Assembly: GCA_017311185.1 (NCBI GenBank)
Contig: JAESUZ010004907.1
Location: 620,001-684,000 of the forward strand
Direction of reading: 5' to 3'
Length of the DNA stretch: 64,000 nt
From: Proteles cristata cristata
Taxonomy: Eukaryota > Chordata > Mammalia > Carnivora > Hyaenidae
In this document: piece after piece, positions 36,301 to 46,461 of the stretch
How the letters are laid out: each line of letters starts with the position of its first letter
Position numbering within the stretch: position 1 is the first letter of the stretch
Notes under the pieces: model-generated
Told to the model about the DNA's origin: nothing
Database searches by the model: none
Seen by the model: the letters and a program-made list of their open reading frames with translations, nothing else
Program-made: the position numbers and the translations under genes

Positions 36301-39300
36301 GTATTAGCTACAAAGCGACCAATTTCTAGTCTGACTTCAACTTCATCATGGTCCCAGGGAACATTAAAAACTCACATAATGTTTTACATAAGATTTTATC
36401 TATTTTATCTTTCAAGATGTTTTTTTCAGTCAAGAGTTACTAACCAATGAAATATCGACATGGAGACGGCCAGAATAAGAGAAAAATCAAAGCTCATATG
36501 TTTAACTACCCAAACCCTCCAATCCAGTTCCAAATCTGTACTGAAATGACTCTGAAAACAAAGAAGGGAAGATTACATCAATACTGGAGGCTAAGAATAG
36601 CCTTTCTGCAAAATTGGAATATGGAAAACTGAACAGAAAAGACGGAACGGCAAAGTGGCCCTCGATTCACAGTAAGCGAAGGGAAAATCCACGCGGAGAA
36701 CAAGTGGACACCACCAGAAGGCTACGAAGGGACTAGCTCACAGCTGCTGACACAGGGGTGCGGCGGGCGGGCCTCCCTGCTAGTGCACTGGGCTCGTACA
36801 GAGGGGAGTCTGCCCAGAGCACGAGACAGTGGAAGCTTTCGGCCCAAGCTTATCCTCAGAGGGCCCAGTGCAGCAAGAAAGGCCTGACAAAACCCTAGCT
36901 TGCTTTTCTTTTTTAATTTAAAAAAAAATGTTTGTTTATTTTTGAGAGACAGAGTGTGAGCAGGAGAGGAGCAGAGAGAGAGGGAGACACAGAATCCGAA
37001 GCAGCTCCGGGCTCTGAGCTGTCAGCACAGGGCCCGACACAGGGCTCGAACCCACGAACCGCGAGATCGTGACCCGTGCTGAAGTCACTTAACTGACCGA
37101 GCCCCCCAGGCGCCCCCGGAGCTGGCTCTTCAGACAGGCGGCAGTACCGGGAGGAGCTGGAGTTAAGGCAGCCGTGAGGAAGGAAAAGAGAGGAAGGAGG
37201 AACGGACAACCAGAAGAAGAGCTGCTGCGCCGCCTTCCCTCCCTGTCCACGTCTGTTCTGGAAAGCACGGCTCTGCGGTTCCTTTTGATCTCAGTCGTGG
37301 TCAGAAAGACCTTACAGGAAAACTGACGTGAGACAAGATCGACTAGCTCCTTTGGGGTTCCCGGTTTTACTTCCTGTTTAAGAAACCTCTGCCTGCCTGA
37401 AGGTCATGGAGATATTCCACTTTCTTCCAGAAGTTTTAGTGCTTCCTTTAATTATTATTTTATTTTCCTTATTACATATTGTTTTCCTATTCATGTTTCC
37501 TTTTACATTGAGAGCCACAATCCATCCATTTCTCCGCTTTCATGGTTAGCACGCCTCTGTCCTGGACTCCCGCTCCCAGCCGAAACTCCTGATCACGGAA
37601 ACATCTGTGTGCTTCCGCAGGTAACAACCTCCTCTACAGAGGATTCTCAAACACGGCTTTAGTCCCCTGTGACTTACGGGGGCCAGGGCTGAATTTAAAA
37701 GCACCTACTGAATCAAGTTCAAGTCTCCAAAACTAACCCTGTGTTCCCCACACGAATCGTCTCATTAACAGTCACATTTTTCCCCTGCACAGCCTTTAGG
37801 TCTCTCTTTCCCGTTCACGTGCACTCTGTATCCATGTTATCACATTTCTACAGTAAATTCTCTGGAAGTATCCCACACGGATGTCACTCTTTCTCCTCCA
37901 TCCCACTGATGCCACTTGAGTTCGATGTTCTATTACCATATTCCTTAGATTACCGTCATTGTTTTCCTCTTAGTTTCCTTACCTTGTTCTCCCCATTACT
38001 ATTAATTTGACACTGTATCACCAGTCCTATTTTTCTACAAATATATAATAATAACAATAATAGCTAACACTTATCAAGGAGTAACCACGTGCTCATTTAA
38101 TCCTCATAACAATGGTATTCTCTCTGACTTACAGAGAAAACTAAAGCTTAGGGCGTTTAAAACACTGGTCCCTTGGTAAAACCTTAGAACAGAGAGGGAA
38201 AAAAATGAGAACTGAAGTGTATTGATCTCTAGAAACAAAGCTTTTCTATGGGATAGTTTTTTTTTTTTTTTAAATGTTTTATTTCTAGGAGACAGAGAGA
38301 GAGACAGCGTGAGCAGGGGAGGGTCAGAGAGAGAGGGAGTCACAGACTGAAACAGGCTCCAGGCCCTGAGCCGGCAGCCAGCACAGAGCCCGACGCGGGG
38401 CTCGAACCCGCGAACCGCGAGATCATGACCCGAGCGAAAGTCGGACGCTTAACCGACTAAGCCACCCAGGCGCCCCTCTATGGGATAGTTTTTATCATAA
38501 AATTCACATTAAAAAAGAGATACTGGCTTTCCATTGCCTTCTACACCAGTAGCAGCACCTGCGGCTTCCAAGGAGGCTGTGTGTCCATAACGGGGCTTAG
38601 TGCCCCATGAAAAGGAGTCTCCGTGTTCCAAAGTCGTTAGGAATTTCAATGCAGTAACGGCCCATTAACCCTGGCACGGGGCCTTTCTCAGCCTGGGGCT
38701 CTGTGTGAAGGCACAGGTCGGATACCAGGAGGCACACCCCGCCTGCGCTCCACGCTGACTTGTCTGCCGCCGCTTGGCTACAGTTCTGCCCGCCCCCCTT
38801 CGGATCCCTCCCACCATCCCTGCTACATTCTCCTCTGTGCCTACTTGGTTAGGAATTCCGTCCCCGGTCTTTGGTGCTCATCTACATCCTAATAATCTTT
38901 GAAGGTCCAGCTAAGCTCCAACACTGTGCTAGCCATCTTAAACATTTTATCTCATTTAGTTGAGACTATCTAACGATTAAAAAGAACTTTTTTTTTAAGT
39001 TCTCAAGTTTTTGAACAACTCCAACTTCATCGTTGTTCAATGTGAGCAAGGAGGGACATTTTCTTTTAGGTTCTGTTATATGTGAACTTTGGCAGGTGAA
39101 CATGTTAAAGCAGATGTCAGGCTATCTTCTGAGAGTTTTGTAGATTCTATTCCTCCTCTCCTAAATTAAAATCATAGACCACATTATGTGCAGAGTGACA
39201 GAAAGGAAACTGGACTAAAAAATGACAATGAGCAGATAAATAATTTGATACGCATTACTGCCCAAGAAAGTGAACCCTGAAAATAAGCAGTTTTTTCTGT

Positions 39301-42300
39301 ACCAAACAAAGCAGTAGAGACGCAATGAAACTGGGTATAGGTCAATGTGGAGGATGGAATCAAAAGAACTATATACTTAGGATTAGAAAATAGCATACTG
39401 AGTTAAAAAAAAAAAGATTGCCAATAACTTGCTTCATTGTCTTCTAAGCAGATTAAACACTGTTTAAGCCTCAACCAGTTGGATGTGTAAATAGTTGCAG
39501 AGGCACCAGTTGGATGTGTAAATAGTTGGATGTGTAAAGTGTAAAACTGCATTATCAAATTAGAACTATTAAGGGCAACACAGTTTCAGACGGCACAACA
39601 TAAAAGGGAAAAAAAAACATTCATTAAAATATCTTAATGACGGAGGTGCCTGGGTAGCTCAATCGGTTTTGTATCTGACTTCGGCTCAGGTCATGATCTC
39701 GCAGTTCGAGCCCCACATCAGGCTCGCAGCTGTCCAGCCCGGAGCCCGCTTTGGGACCTCTGTCCCCCAGTCTCAGTCCCTACCCCGCTTGCACTATCTC
39801 AAAAATAAACAAACATTAAAAATTATCTTAATGATTCTATCTGAATAGCAAGGAAAACATTAATACACTAACCTTATTATAAGTAGTCAAATATTTTGAT
39901 TTGTTATATCATAAACAAATTAAGTTGTTCAAACTACACTCAAGTTGGGCAAACAACGGCCCAACGGTTAATGAATAAAACTTTGGTACACAAATACTGT
40001 AAGTATTTTCAAAACTTTGGAGAATATATATGTTAAGGAGAAGTGAAGATATACTGTATATATATTCTACATATATACGTGTATACACACGTGCATGCCA
40101 AATAAAAATGAAGTGAAAGGACAGGATATTCAAACAGTGCCAAGACACCAACCTGCAGATGCACAAAGGAAACCTGTACCTGACAATGGCATGATGTGGT
40201 GGTCAGCACCTTGACCAAATGAACTTATCACCAATGGTGAGAGAATCTGAAATTATATGGGTCCTGATGTGATATAATAAAGAGGAGACAATATCACTTA
40301 CTAGTATTCTTGACAAATAGGTTTCACAAGAATCTAAATCCCCAACAGGCATACTCAAGCAGATGGCATGGCACCGCTTAGATCCTAAATCCAAAAAAGG
40401 CTCTAAGAAAGATCTGTGGACTAGATAGTCCATGATTTCAGGAAATCACTGTTCATGTTCTCAGCTGTGATACGCTGCGGGGTTATAAAGGCGTATGTGC
40501 GCCTTCTTAGTGGGTGTACACTGACCTATCTCTGAAGCGTTATGATGACTGCAATTTGCTTTCAAGTGGTTGAGTTGAGTGCTTGCATGGATGTAACGCC
40601 GTAACACGTTAACAACTGGGAAGCACAGGGGACACATATCCAGCCCGTATGCACTGTACTATTTTGTGATTACCTACAGGTTTGAAAATTCATAAGACAA
40701 AGTTTGGGGGAAAATCAACATTCTTTCTTCTCATTCATGCCCCCAAAAGGTACATCATTTTTATCTCCCGTACAGAAAAAAAGGATGTGGAGTAGTGACA
40801 AAGAAAGAATAATTTCTAGTGAATTCTTAAACTTCTTATTATACAATGATAGCCTTTCTGCAAAGGAGATATAATGGAAAAATTCCAAGTTTCTCCCCAG
40901 TGATGAAATTCGCAGTATTAAAAAGACAATGAAAACATTCCCAGAAACAGGAGAACTCATGGTAATGAAGTGTACCGGACTCTCATCTCTTACATCTTCG
41001 TGGCTGGTTCTTGTTCTAGTTCAGGGATTTTAACAATAGCAAATACTGTGTAGGAGATCACTTATTAGATAGGTCATCATCCAGGAAATCATAGGTTCCT
41101 GAAGGTCTAGATTCTTTATTTAAAAAAAAAATTTTTTTAATGTTTTACTTATTTTTGAGAGAGAGATAGAGACAGTGTGAACAGGGGAGGGTCAGAGAGA
41201 GAGACACAGAATCTGAAGCAGACTCCAGGCTCGAGCTGTCAGCACAAAGACTGACGCAGGGCTCAAACCCATGAACCATGAGATCATGACCTGAGCCAAA
41301 GTTGGACGCTTAACTGACTGAGCCCCCCACGCGTCCCTGAAGATCTAGATTCTTAAATGGAGGATAAAAGACACATAGTGGCTCCATGAGTGGGTTTTCA
41401 GAAACACAAATCCTTAAAAACAATCGATCAAATTGTGCATACATGCTGTTTGGTGGGGAAACAGGCTATCGCTTTTGTCATATCTCAATGTGTCCTACGA
41501 CTCAAAAAGGACCTCTGTGTCCAAGAAAAACACTATTTAGTGTGTATTTATGATGTCTACCAGTGTCAGGTATTTAAGATACTTCTTCTGTGTTTCTTTT
41601 AGCCTTCTACTACTGTTCTATGAATACTACCTAAATAACATTCATTTTAGAAATTACTGTTTTAAAAATAATTCCCAAGGCCATTTAAAATAACTTAGCA
41701 TTGGCGAATTAAAAAAGACATATGGTGTTTGGAACCCAAACAAGACAAAAACAAAACACAACTTACCTCTGAGGTGGTGTTCGCGGGCTTTTAAAGACTG
41801 TAGCTTTAGGTCTATCAGATTTGGAAGATTTGCATTTCACTTCATCTTCATATAATTCTGCCAAGGCCAACTGTAAAACAACAGATCTGTTATGAAGTGT
41901 AACACTACGAAGGAGCTCTTACACACAAGCAGAAAATAAGAGTAAAATACTAACTTATGATAGAGTTGTAAAAAACATTTTTCAAGTTTATTTATTTTTG
42001 AGAGAGAATGTGTGAGCAGGGAGGGACAGAGTGAGAGAGAGAAAGAGAGAATCCCAAGCAGGCTCCACGCTGACAGCGCAGAGCCCCACTTGGGGCTTGA
42101 CAGTGAGATCATGACCTAAGCTGAAGTCAAGAGTCGGGTGCTTAATTGACTGAGCCCCCCGGGTGCCTCTGAGTTGTGAAAGCTTTAATGACAAATCAAG
42201 GCTGCTATTTCAGATGACCCCCCCTTCCAAAATAAAATCAACGTATCTCACTTGATAAATTAATAAAAATGCCACATATACTAGAATAAATTAGTTACAA

Positions 42301-45300
42301 TAACTGCTTCATTACTTGCAATGAACTATGCAACCATTTCAAAAACTGCATTTGGTAACAGATCATTTTCAAAGTTGGGCCTACAATTTTCCTATAATTA
42401 AAAAAATACTGGGGCGCCTGGGTGGCTTAGTCGGTTAAGCGTCCGACTTTCGCTTAGGTCATGATCTCGCGGTTCGTGGGTTCGAGCCCCGCGTCGGGCT
42501 CTGTGCTGACTGCCAGCTCAGAGCCTGAAGCCTGCTTCAGTCTGTGACCCCCTCTCTCTCTGACCCTCCCCTGCTCACACTGTCTCTCTCTCCTCGAAAT
42601 AAATAAAACATTAAAAAAAAAAAATACTTGAAGATGTATTACCCTAATGTCAGTCTGCTCTCATAAAATTCTTTCATTTAGCTGCTCAAGTTTGCAAAAT
42701 CCAAGCACATAAAATAATTTCAAAATTATTCTATTTAAAAGCCTACCGGACATCTCACTTTCATCAAGTTTTTTAAAAAATGAACTTTTAAACCGATAAT
42801 GAATGATATTTATGGTTTATATAACTTTTAGAAAGCAATGCTACCAAATTATGCATTATAGATATATGGCTGGGTACCTTCAAAATGAAAAAATATACCA
42901 CATAGTTCTTGAAATTGAAATTTTTAAGTTATTCAACTATTTCAGTACTAAGTTATTTTGTTGCCCCTTTTGACATCTTGAACAATTCAAAAACTTCCCT
43001 TAATGTCCCTAAAATAGGCATGATCATAACCTCTGGAAAATCTTTTGGGGGGAAAAAAAGAACCAAAAATGATATTTAGAGGGAATGAATGGTGGGATTC
43101 ATGATGTCCCGCAGCATCGTACGGTATAAGGTCATTAGTAAATGTTACGAAGAAATTTAATTTGTATTAGTTGACACAGCAAATGATAACCACACCAGAA
43201 GAGGAAATGATTATTATTTAAACTGATCAAGATAAACTACAGTACTGGCCAAAACCAAGAGAACAATAACAGCAAAGTACCAGTCAAATAGAGAGACAGA
43301 ATGCGTGCACTATGAAGTAATGAAGCCTGTGAATTACCAGGACAGAAAGTTCCACAGGCTGGACAATTGATTATGAAGCTATTTCAATCACACAGAGGGA
43401 ATAAAGCACAGAAGGACTGATCATCTTTTCTCTCGAATTTAAACTGTGAACAACGTGAGAGGAAACCCGAAGGAAAAATAAATAAGGAAGAAGAGAATAA
43501 TCAAGTATGCGGCAGAAGATGAAAGTCTTGGAATTCTCAGTCTTAGAGTGACAACTGCCAGAAGGAATCACACAGTTTATACAGAAGAGCATCGGCATCA
43601 CCCGGGAACCTTTGAAAATGCAGAGGCTCCTGCCCAACCCTGACGCTGAAAAACTTGGGGGGAGCCTGCAATCTGTGCTTTATCAAGTCTTCTAGATGAT
43701 TCTGACACACACTAAAATTAAGAACCAATGATATGGAATCCTGACATCCAGCAGGACTCGGAGGCTTGCGGCAGCTGTAACACAGTATCAGACCTCCTTA
43801 CCTTTCCCCCCAACTACAGAACTCCACCGTTTCCCCCACCCCGGCCCTATCCACTATTTCCCCCACCCCAGTCCTAACCCCTGAAAGTACTGCATTACCT
43901 CGTAAGTACTCTAACTAACCCCACCTCCCAACTATATGGAAATACGGAATTGAGAACAGAAACCTTTTTCTTTTGATACTATTCTGGAAGGAAACTGGGA
44001 TAGAAGCACACAATGAAATACGTTAACCGAGTGTGTGGGTCGACTGAGGGGAACCAGAAGAGAGAAGGGTCTCTGAAAATGTTCAGAACTATGAGCACTG
44101 AGGTTTGTAGGATTAGTACAATCACTAACAATCCCAGCCCAAGCTTTCCTAGAGAGTGTTTCCCAATTTGGGGGTAAATGAAGGGAACTGAGATCTGTTC
44201 TTGGTTTGTTTTCCAAAGGAGATTTCTGTGGTGTGTAAGTCAGGGGCTCGTGGTGCTGGGAGACAACCGTCCATGTTTCCCACTGTGCCAAATGAGGAAA
44301 TGTCTCCTGATGTAGACGCCAACACACCCTTAAGTGCCTGGCAGCCAGGATATACATCCTTAGGGGTACCTTTTGCTCATTCCATTAGTAATACATTACC
44401 CTTTTCCTCTATAATATTATGACCAAGTCTCAGAACAAGCTTTCCAGAAAGTAAGAAGTATCTACTGAAAAGTGCATTTAAGAAAGCACAGCCAGATTAA
44501 ACAATAACAAGATAATCAAACAACAATTAATATTCAAGCAACTCACTGGGGAGAACATTATTCATTTCTTTTAAACCTACTCTATTTCTTTTAAACATGC
44601 TCTATTTCTTCGTACATCATCACTTTGGTCGTTTTCAGGTTTAACTGCAAGTTCTTCAGATTCTTATTAAATTTCTAACGGAAACATTATTAGTAGTTAA
44701 TGTATTTAATATCCAAATCACGTACATAAGGTGTTAGTTATCTACCTACCAGCCTATCAGAAAGTAGATTAAGAACAAAAAATCCCTATCCACTAACTGA
44801 CGGTGATGAGAACGGCATTCTCTGAATTAGTGACATCCACCAAAAAATCTCTAACCATTAATCACGTACTCATCTGCCGCATGAGGTCTGTAAATCTGCC
44901 AAGTATCAGGCAATCACGAACCAAACTTGTCTCATTTTTCACATGAAAAGAAACGAGTATTAGAGACAGGATATTAAGTTATACAGTTTTAACTTTAAGA
45001 GCATTAGGATGGACTAGCCAGTTAAAGTTATAGTATCTTCCTCCTTTAAAGAAAAAAGGAACCAAATATTTACCAAGCAAGAACAGAGCCCAGGATAATA
45101 CGGGAGTGCACGGGCTCTTCATGCACATTTCATTCTTGACACCACCAGCATCACCCCTTGCTTACACACATACACACTGAGCATCAGCGAGGTGAAGACG
45201 CGTCTCTTACACTCACAAGCCCGCTAAGCGGCAGTTTCCCCAAACGTCCCACGTTGCTTCTTAACGATGGTAGTCTGTGCAACAGGGAGCGCGAAGGGGA

Positions 45301-46409
45301 TGGCAGCCTCCTGCCCCCGGACTCAGTTTACGAATACTGACTTAACTCAGAGCACTGGGACTATTCCCCATTCAGTTTATCTTCCAACCTGACACTGAGC
45401 TCTCCCTTCCCCAAAGGATTCATCTGGCATCCAGTCCCACTCCGCCTGAAAACGTCACGTTCAGTACATTCGTATATTGCTTCTGCAAGAAACAGACACA
45501 AACGCCTTTTCGCTTGCACCCCCTCCGAGCGCGGCCAGCAGCAGCGGCGGATTCTTGGTCCCACTCAGCTCAGCATCCTGGGGGGTTCGCGGTCTGTTGC
45601 ACGGCAGGTGGGCAATGCTGGTTCGGAAAACAGAACTGAAGGTGGAACTCGAACCGAACTTTTCTACCAACGCACGTAGATTCGGTGTCACTGACTTTTA
45701 ATCACACGGCTTACTAGGACTGTTTACTTGCTGAATTTTATTACGGGCCTTAGGAGACGGGGGGTGGGGGGGTGGGGGCTAAATGAGGAAAACAGTGTTA
45801 AGGATCTGATGAGCCCTGCACGCCGCTAGCTACCGTCACCGCGAAGCCGGACCCCGCCGTTTCCTGCGTGCGGCGTTTCACACAGCGTCGCTCAGGGTGC
45901 ACGGCCGTAGCTCGCCCTCCGAGGCGGGAAACGCTCTCCGATACAAAGGAACCATTTTTATACAAAAGGGATCCGGACCGAAAGCTCTAACTCGCACGCA
46001 TTACTACCTATAAAGCGACCGCCGATCCCCGCGGCCGCGGCACAGCGTTCTTCTACCGTAAGTCTCCGGACGGAGGCGCCAGCCAGCGGGCCCCTCGACG
46101 GACCCCACACGCCGCCGTTCTAAACGTTCAGCGGCCCCTTAGCCTGCAAATCGGGTGGAGGGGACCTGGGGCGCGGGCGCCGACACCACCGTTCGATGCA
46201 CCGCCCTGGGGACACCTGCCCCGCCGGGGGTCCAATTCGGTCTCCTGGGGAGGGGAGGGCCCCGCCGCGGCCCGGGGCGGCCTCCGCCGCGCACCCCGCC
46301 GCGCCCCGCCCTCGGCCGCTCGCCGCACCTGCAGGTCCCGCGCGCTCGGGGGCCGCGGCCCGGAAGACCGCTCCTGCTCCCCCGGGCCGGCGCCACCGCC
46401 TTCCGCCAT
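24163..46409 (-). CDS. UBXN2B: UBXN2B (p37), UBX domain-containing p97/VCP adaptor; complete gene, 8 coding exons
   Basis: The spliced CDS is join of 46329-46409, 41767-41870, 35656-35806, 33272-33355, 32319-32428, 28550-28687, 25289-25450 and 24163-24325 on the minus strand. It is 993 nt and encodes 330 residues; the human protein is 331, and the missing residue is one Arg near position 15 in exon 1. Seen: start MAEGGG..., SHP-type motif F-x-G-x-G-x-x-L at residues 114-121, SEP domain at about 140-206 ([20 protein letters not shown]), second SHP motif at 214-221 (FSGEGQKL), acidic Ser/Pro linker at 228-241, and UBX domain at about 254-330 with an S-F-P-N loop at 302-305. Known of the family: p37 binds p97/VCP with p115 for Golgi and ER membrane fusion, and acts in centrosome orientation and PP1 holoenzyme assembly. 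Unlike p47 (NSFL1C) it has no UBA domain, and none is seen here. All introns are GT-AG and no disabling change is present. Identity is very secure. Confidence 0.97.
25289..25450 (-). CDS. UBXN2B: UBXN2B coding exon 7 (residues 223-276), linker and first half of UBX domain
   Basis: The exon follows CTTCCTTCTTAG and encodes [18 protein letters not shown], the acidic Ser/Pro linker, then [20 protein letters not shown] and [15 protein letters not shown], the first beta strands and loop of the ubiquitin-like UBX fold. The donor is AG|GTGAGC. It is 162 nt, entering and leaving in phase 2. Confidence 0.96.
25708..25780 (+). mobile_element. CAN-SINE head fragment
   Basis: Only the head and tRNA-derived part is present (GGTGCCTGGGGGCTCAGTCA ... 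TCATGGTCTCACGG). The CT-rich middle and A tail are missing. It lies in UBXN2B upstream of exon 7 in gene order (intron 6). Confidence 0.75.
25832..26048 (+). mobile_element. CAN-SINE (feline type), UBXN2B intron 6
   Basis: Full copy starting GGGGCACTTGGTGGCTCAGG and ending in an A/T tail. Flanks AAACAGATTCGGA and AAACAGACTCTGGA form an imperfect target duplication. Confidence 0.87.
28165..28400 (+). repeat. MIR-type ancient SINE, UBXN2B intron 6
   Basis: GGTGGAAAGCACAGACTCAA, GCCACTTCCTAGCTCAGTCA, CCTTGGGCAAACCACTGTGT and the TTAAAGTGCTCTCTGGGCCA end follow the MIR consensus in order. Confidence 0.75.
28550..28687 (-). CDS. UBXN2B: UBXN2B coding exon 6 (residues 177-222), end of SEP domain plus SHP motif
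   Basis: The exon completes Gly177 and encodes [20 protein letters not shown], a linker, then [15 protein letters not shown]. The F214-S-G-E-G-Q-K-L221 segment is the canonical SHP box that docks on the p97 N domain. The acceptor is TTTCCAAAAG and the donor AG|GTAAAA. It is 138 nt. The exon lies just downstream, in gene order, of the intron holding the inverted LINE-1. Confidence 0.95.
28860..29785. mobile_element. LINE-1 with 5' inversion (twin-primed), in UBXN2B intron 5
   Basis: Bases 28894-29118 on the minus strand encode an ORF2 segment ([20 protein letters not shown] ... [15 protein letters not shown]). From about 29119 the plus strand encodes a later ORF2 segment ([12 protein letters not shown] ... 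[14 protein letters not shown] ... [20 protein letters not shown]) and then a 3' UTR with GATGAGCACTGGGTGA near 29746. Upstream ORF2 sequence inverted next to the 3' end is the classic product of twin priming. It is truncated and coding-dead (stops and frameshifts) and antisense to UBXN2B in its 3' part. Confidence 0.85.
30532..30769 (+). mobile_element. Young CAN-SINE, UBXN2B intron 5
   Basis: Near-consensus copy (GGGGCGCCTGGGTGGCTCAG) with long (CT)n and AAATAAATAAAAAACATT tail. Flanked by GAAATATGTG on both sides (30523-30532 and 30770-30779). Confidence 0.93.
32319..32428 (-). CDS. UBXN2B: UBXN2B coding exon 5 (residues 141-176), first half of SEP domain
   Basis: The exon encodes [20 protein letters not shown], then [16 protein letters not shown] plus two bases of Gly177. 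This is the diagnostic SEP-domain core shared by p37, p47 and eyes-closed-type proteins. The acceptor is TTCCTAAAAAAG, with a short purine run before the splice, and the donor is GG|GTAAGA. It is 110 nt, phase 0 to phase 2. Confidence 0.95.
32861..32925. repeat. Three tandem copies of a 21-bp unit, UBXN2B intron 4-side flank of exon 5
   Basis: AAATTGAAACTCCACATTTAA at 32861-32881 and 32882-32902, then a slightly changed third copy from 32903. Located in intron 4, 430 bp upstream of exon 5 in gene order. Confidence 0.9.
33272..33355 (-). CDS. UBXN2B: UBXN2B coding exon 4 (residues 113-140), carries the first SHP-type motif
   Basis: The exon follows GTATTTTAG and encodes [20 protein letters not shown] ending ...NQLQD. 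It is 84 nt and in phase 0 at both ends, so it is a frame-neutral cassette. It contains F114-x-G-x-G-x-x-L121, which fits the SHP p97-binding pattern. The donor is GTAGGT, weaker than the other donors. A second possible acceptor (TTTACAG) lies 10 nt into the exon; using it would shift the frame. Confidence 0.94.
34093..34258 (+). mobile_element. Diverged CAN-SINE with internal deletion, UBXN2B intron 3
   Basis: GGGGCGTCTGGCTGGC is followed directly by TTCAGCTCAGGACAGG, so part of the head is lost. It is inserted in the old LINE-1. Confidence 0.8.
34529..34739 (-). mobile_element. CAN-SINE, UBXN2B intron 3
   Basis: Near-consensus reverse copy ending GAGCCCCCAGGCGCCCCC. Flanks GACTAAAATTTAA and GGCTGAAATTTAA form an imperfect duplication in LINE-1 sequence. 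Confidence 0.9.
34770..35180. promoter_or_regulatory. Intronic CpG island in UBXN2B intron 3
   Basis: About 400 bp of very GC-rich, CpG-dense sequence lies between exon 4 and exon 3. Its left edge continues directly from an old LINE-1 fragment (see 33965-34790) and its right edge drops abruptly to AT-rich intron. No conserved coding sequence is visible; frames on both strands are open only because of base composition. Alternative promoter, regulatory element or GC-biased tract are all possible. Confidence 0.6.
35311..35555 (+). mobile_element. Young CAN-SINE, UBXN2B intron 3, 100 bp from exon 3 donor
   Basis: Starts GGGGCGCCTGGGGGCTCAGT, ends in a compound A/T-rich tail. It is antisense to the gene, so the transcript carries its T-rich strand, including a TTTTATTTCAG acceptor-like site (see findings). 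Confidence 0.92.
35656..35806 (-). CDS. UBXN2B: UBXN2B coding exon 3 (residues 62-112)
   Basis: The exon completes Arg62 and encodes [17 protein letters not shown]..., then the helical segment [20 protein letters not shown], ending at Lys112 before a GTAAGT donor. It is 151 nt. The acceptor is a pyrimidine-rich CTGTTTTTCTTC tract followed by GAAAG; a lone Phe-Asn-Val-Glu lead-in in the open frame is intronic. The exon leaves in phase 0. Confidence 0.94.
36905..37117 (-). mobile_element. CAN-SINE, UBXN2B intron 2
   Basis: Reverse copy from the T-rich tail to the head GAGCCCCCCAGGCGCCCCC. In the same direction as the gene. Confidence 0.88.
37370..37450 (-). mobile_element. Small LINE-1-like fragment, UBXN2B intron 2
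   Basis: The stretch around AAGAAACCTCTGCCTGCCTG ... AGGTCATGGAGATATTCC resembles the antisense of a common LINE-1 3'-region segment. It is short and only tentatively assigned. Confidence 0.35.
38060..38165 (+). repeat. MIR/L2-like ancient repeat fragment, UBXN2B intron 2
   Basis: AGCTAACACTTATCAAGGAG ... CTCATTTAATCCTCATAACA ... ACAGAGAAAACTAAAGCTTA. Confidence 0.5.
38262..38476 (-). mobile_element. Young CAN-SINE, UBXN2B intron 2
   Basis: Near-consensus reverse copy. Exact 17-bp duplication TCTATGGGATAGTTTTT at 38245-38261 and 38477-38493. Confidence 0.93.
39475..39538. repeat. 31-bp tandem duplication plus partial third copy, UBXN2B intron 2
   Basis: CCAGTTGGATGTGTAAATAG occurs at 39475 and again at 39506, followed by a shorter GTTGGATGTGTAAA. 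Confidence 0.85.
39642..39822 (+). mobile_element. CAN-SINE, UBXN2B intron 2
   Basis: Starts GGAGGTGCCTGGGTAGCTCA, ends AAATAAACAAACATTAAAAA. Duplication ATATCTTAATGA (39629-39640) and TTATCTTAATGA (39823-39834). Confidence 0.87.
40260..40700. repeat. Ancient repeat, family not assigned, UBXN2B intron 2
   Basis: ACTGCAATTTGCTTTCAAGT ... TGCACTGTACTATTTTGTGA ... ACAGGTTTGAAAATTCATAA is a recurrent mammalian repeat tail. Degraded; no coding signal. Confidence 0.4.
41118..41338 (-). mobile_element. CAN-SINE, UBXN2B intron 2, downstream of exon 2
   Basis: Reverse copy ending ACTGAGCCCCCCACGCGTCCC. Duplication GAAGGTCTAGATTCTTTA (from about 41100) and GAAGATCTAGATTCTTA (41339-41355). Confidence 0.88.
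41767..41870 (-). CDS. UBXN2B: UBXN2B coding exon 2 (residues 28-61, first two bases of 62)
   Basis: The exon starts after a TTTTACAG acceptor and encodes [16 protein letters not shown]..., then a basic Lys/Arg/Pro stretch ending ...SPRTPPQ. It ends CAGAG before a strong GTAAGT donor. It is 104 nt, entering in phase 0 and leaving in phase 2. It is too short to show up as an isolated ORF and was found by homology. Confidence 0.95.
41972..42169 (-). mobile_element. CAN-SINE, UBXN2B intron 1, about 100 bp upstream of exon 2
   Basis: Reverse copy ending GACTGAGCCCCCCGGGTGCC. Flanks TAGAGTTGTAAAA and TGAGTTGTGAAA form an imperfect duplication. Confidence 0.85.
42411..42617 (+). mobile_element. 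Young CAN-SINE, UBXN2B intron 1
   Basis: Near-consensus (GGGGCGCCTGGGTGGCTTAG) with tail AAATAAATAAAACATT plus A run. AAAAAAATACT flanks both ends. Confidence 0.92.
46329..46409 (-). CDS. UBXN2B: UBXN2B coding exon 1 (residues 1-27)
   Basis: This exon encodes [10 protein letters not shown]... ending in ...SARDLQ, the Gly/Pro-rich N-terminus of p37. The start ATG reads AAAGATGGCGG, a good Kozak context, and lies in a CpG island. The exon ends CTGCAG followed by the donor GTGCGG, and intron 1 starts in phase 0. The open frame that continues past the donor to 46128 is intronic read-through of GC-rich DNA, not protein. Confidence 0.95.
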
Positions 46410-46461
46410 CTTTCACCGGCTCGAGGGCGCCTGCGCCGACGCGCCTCCCGCGACTTCCGGC

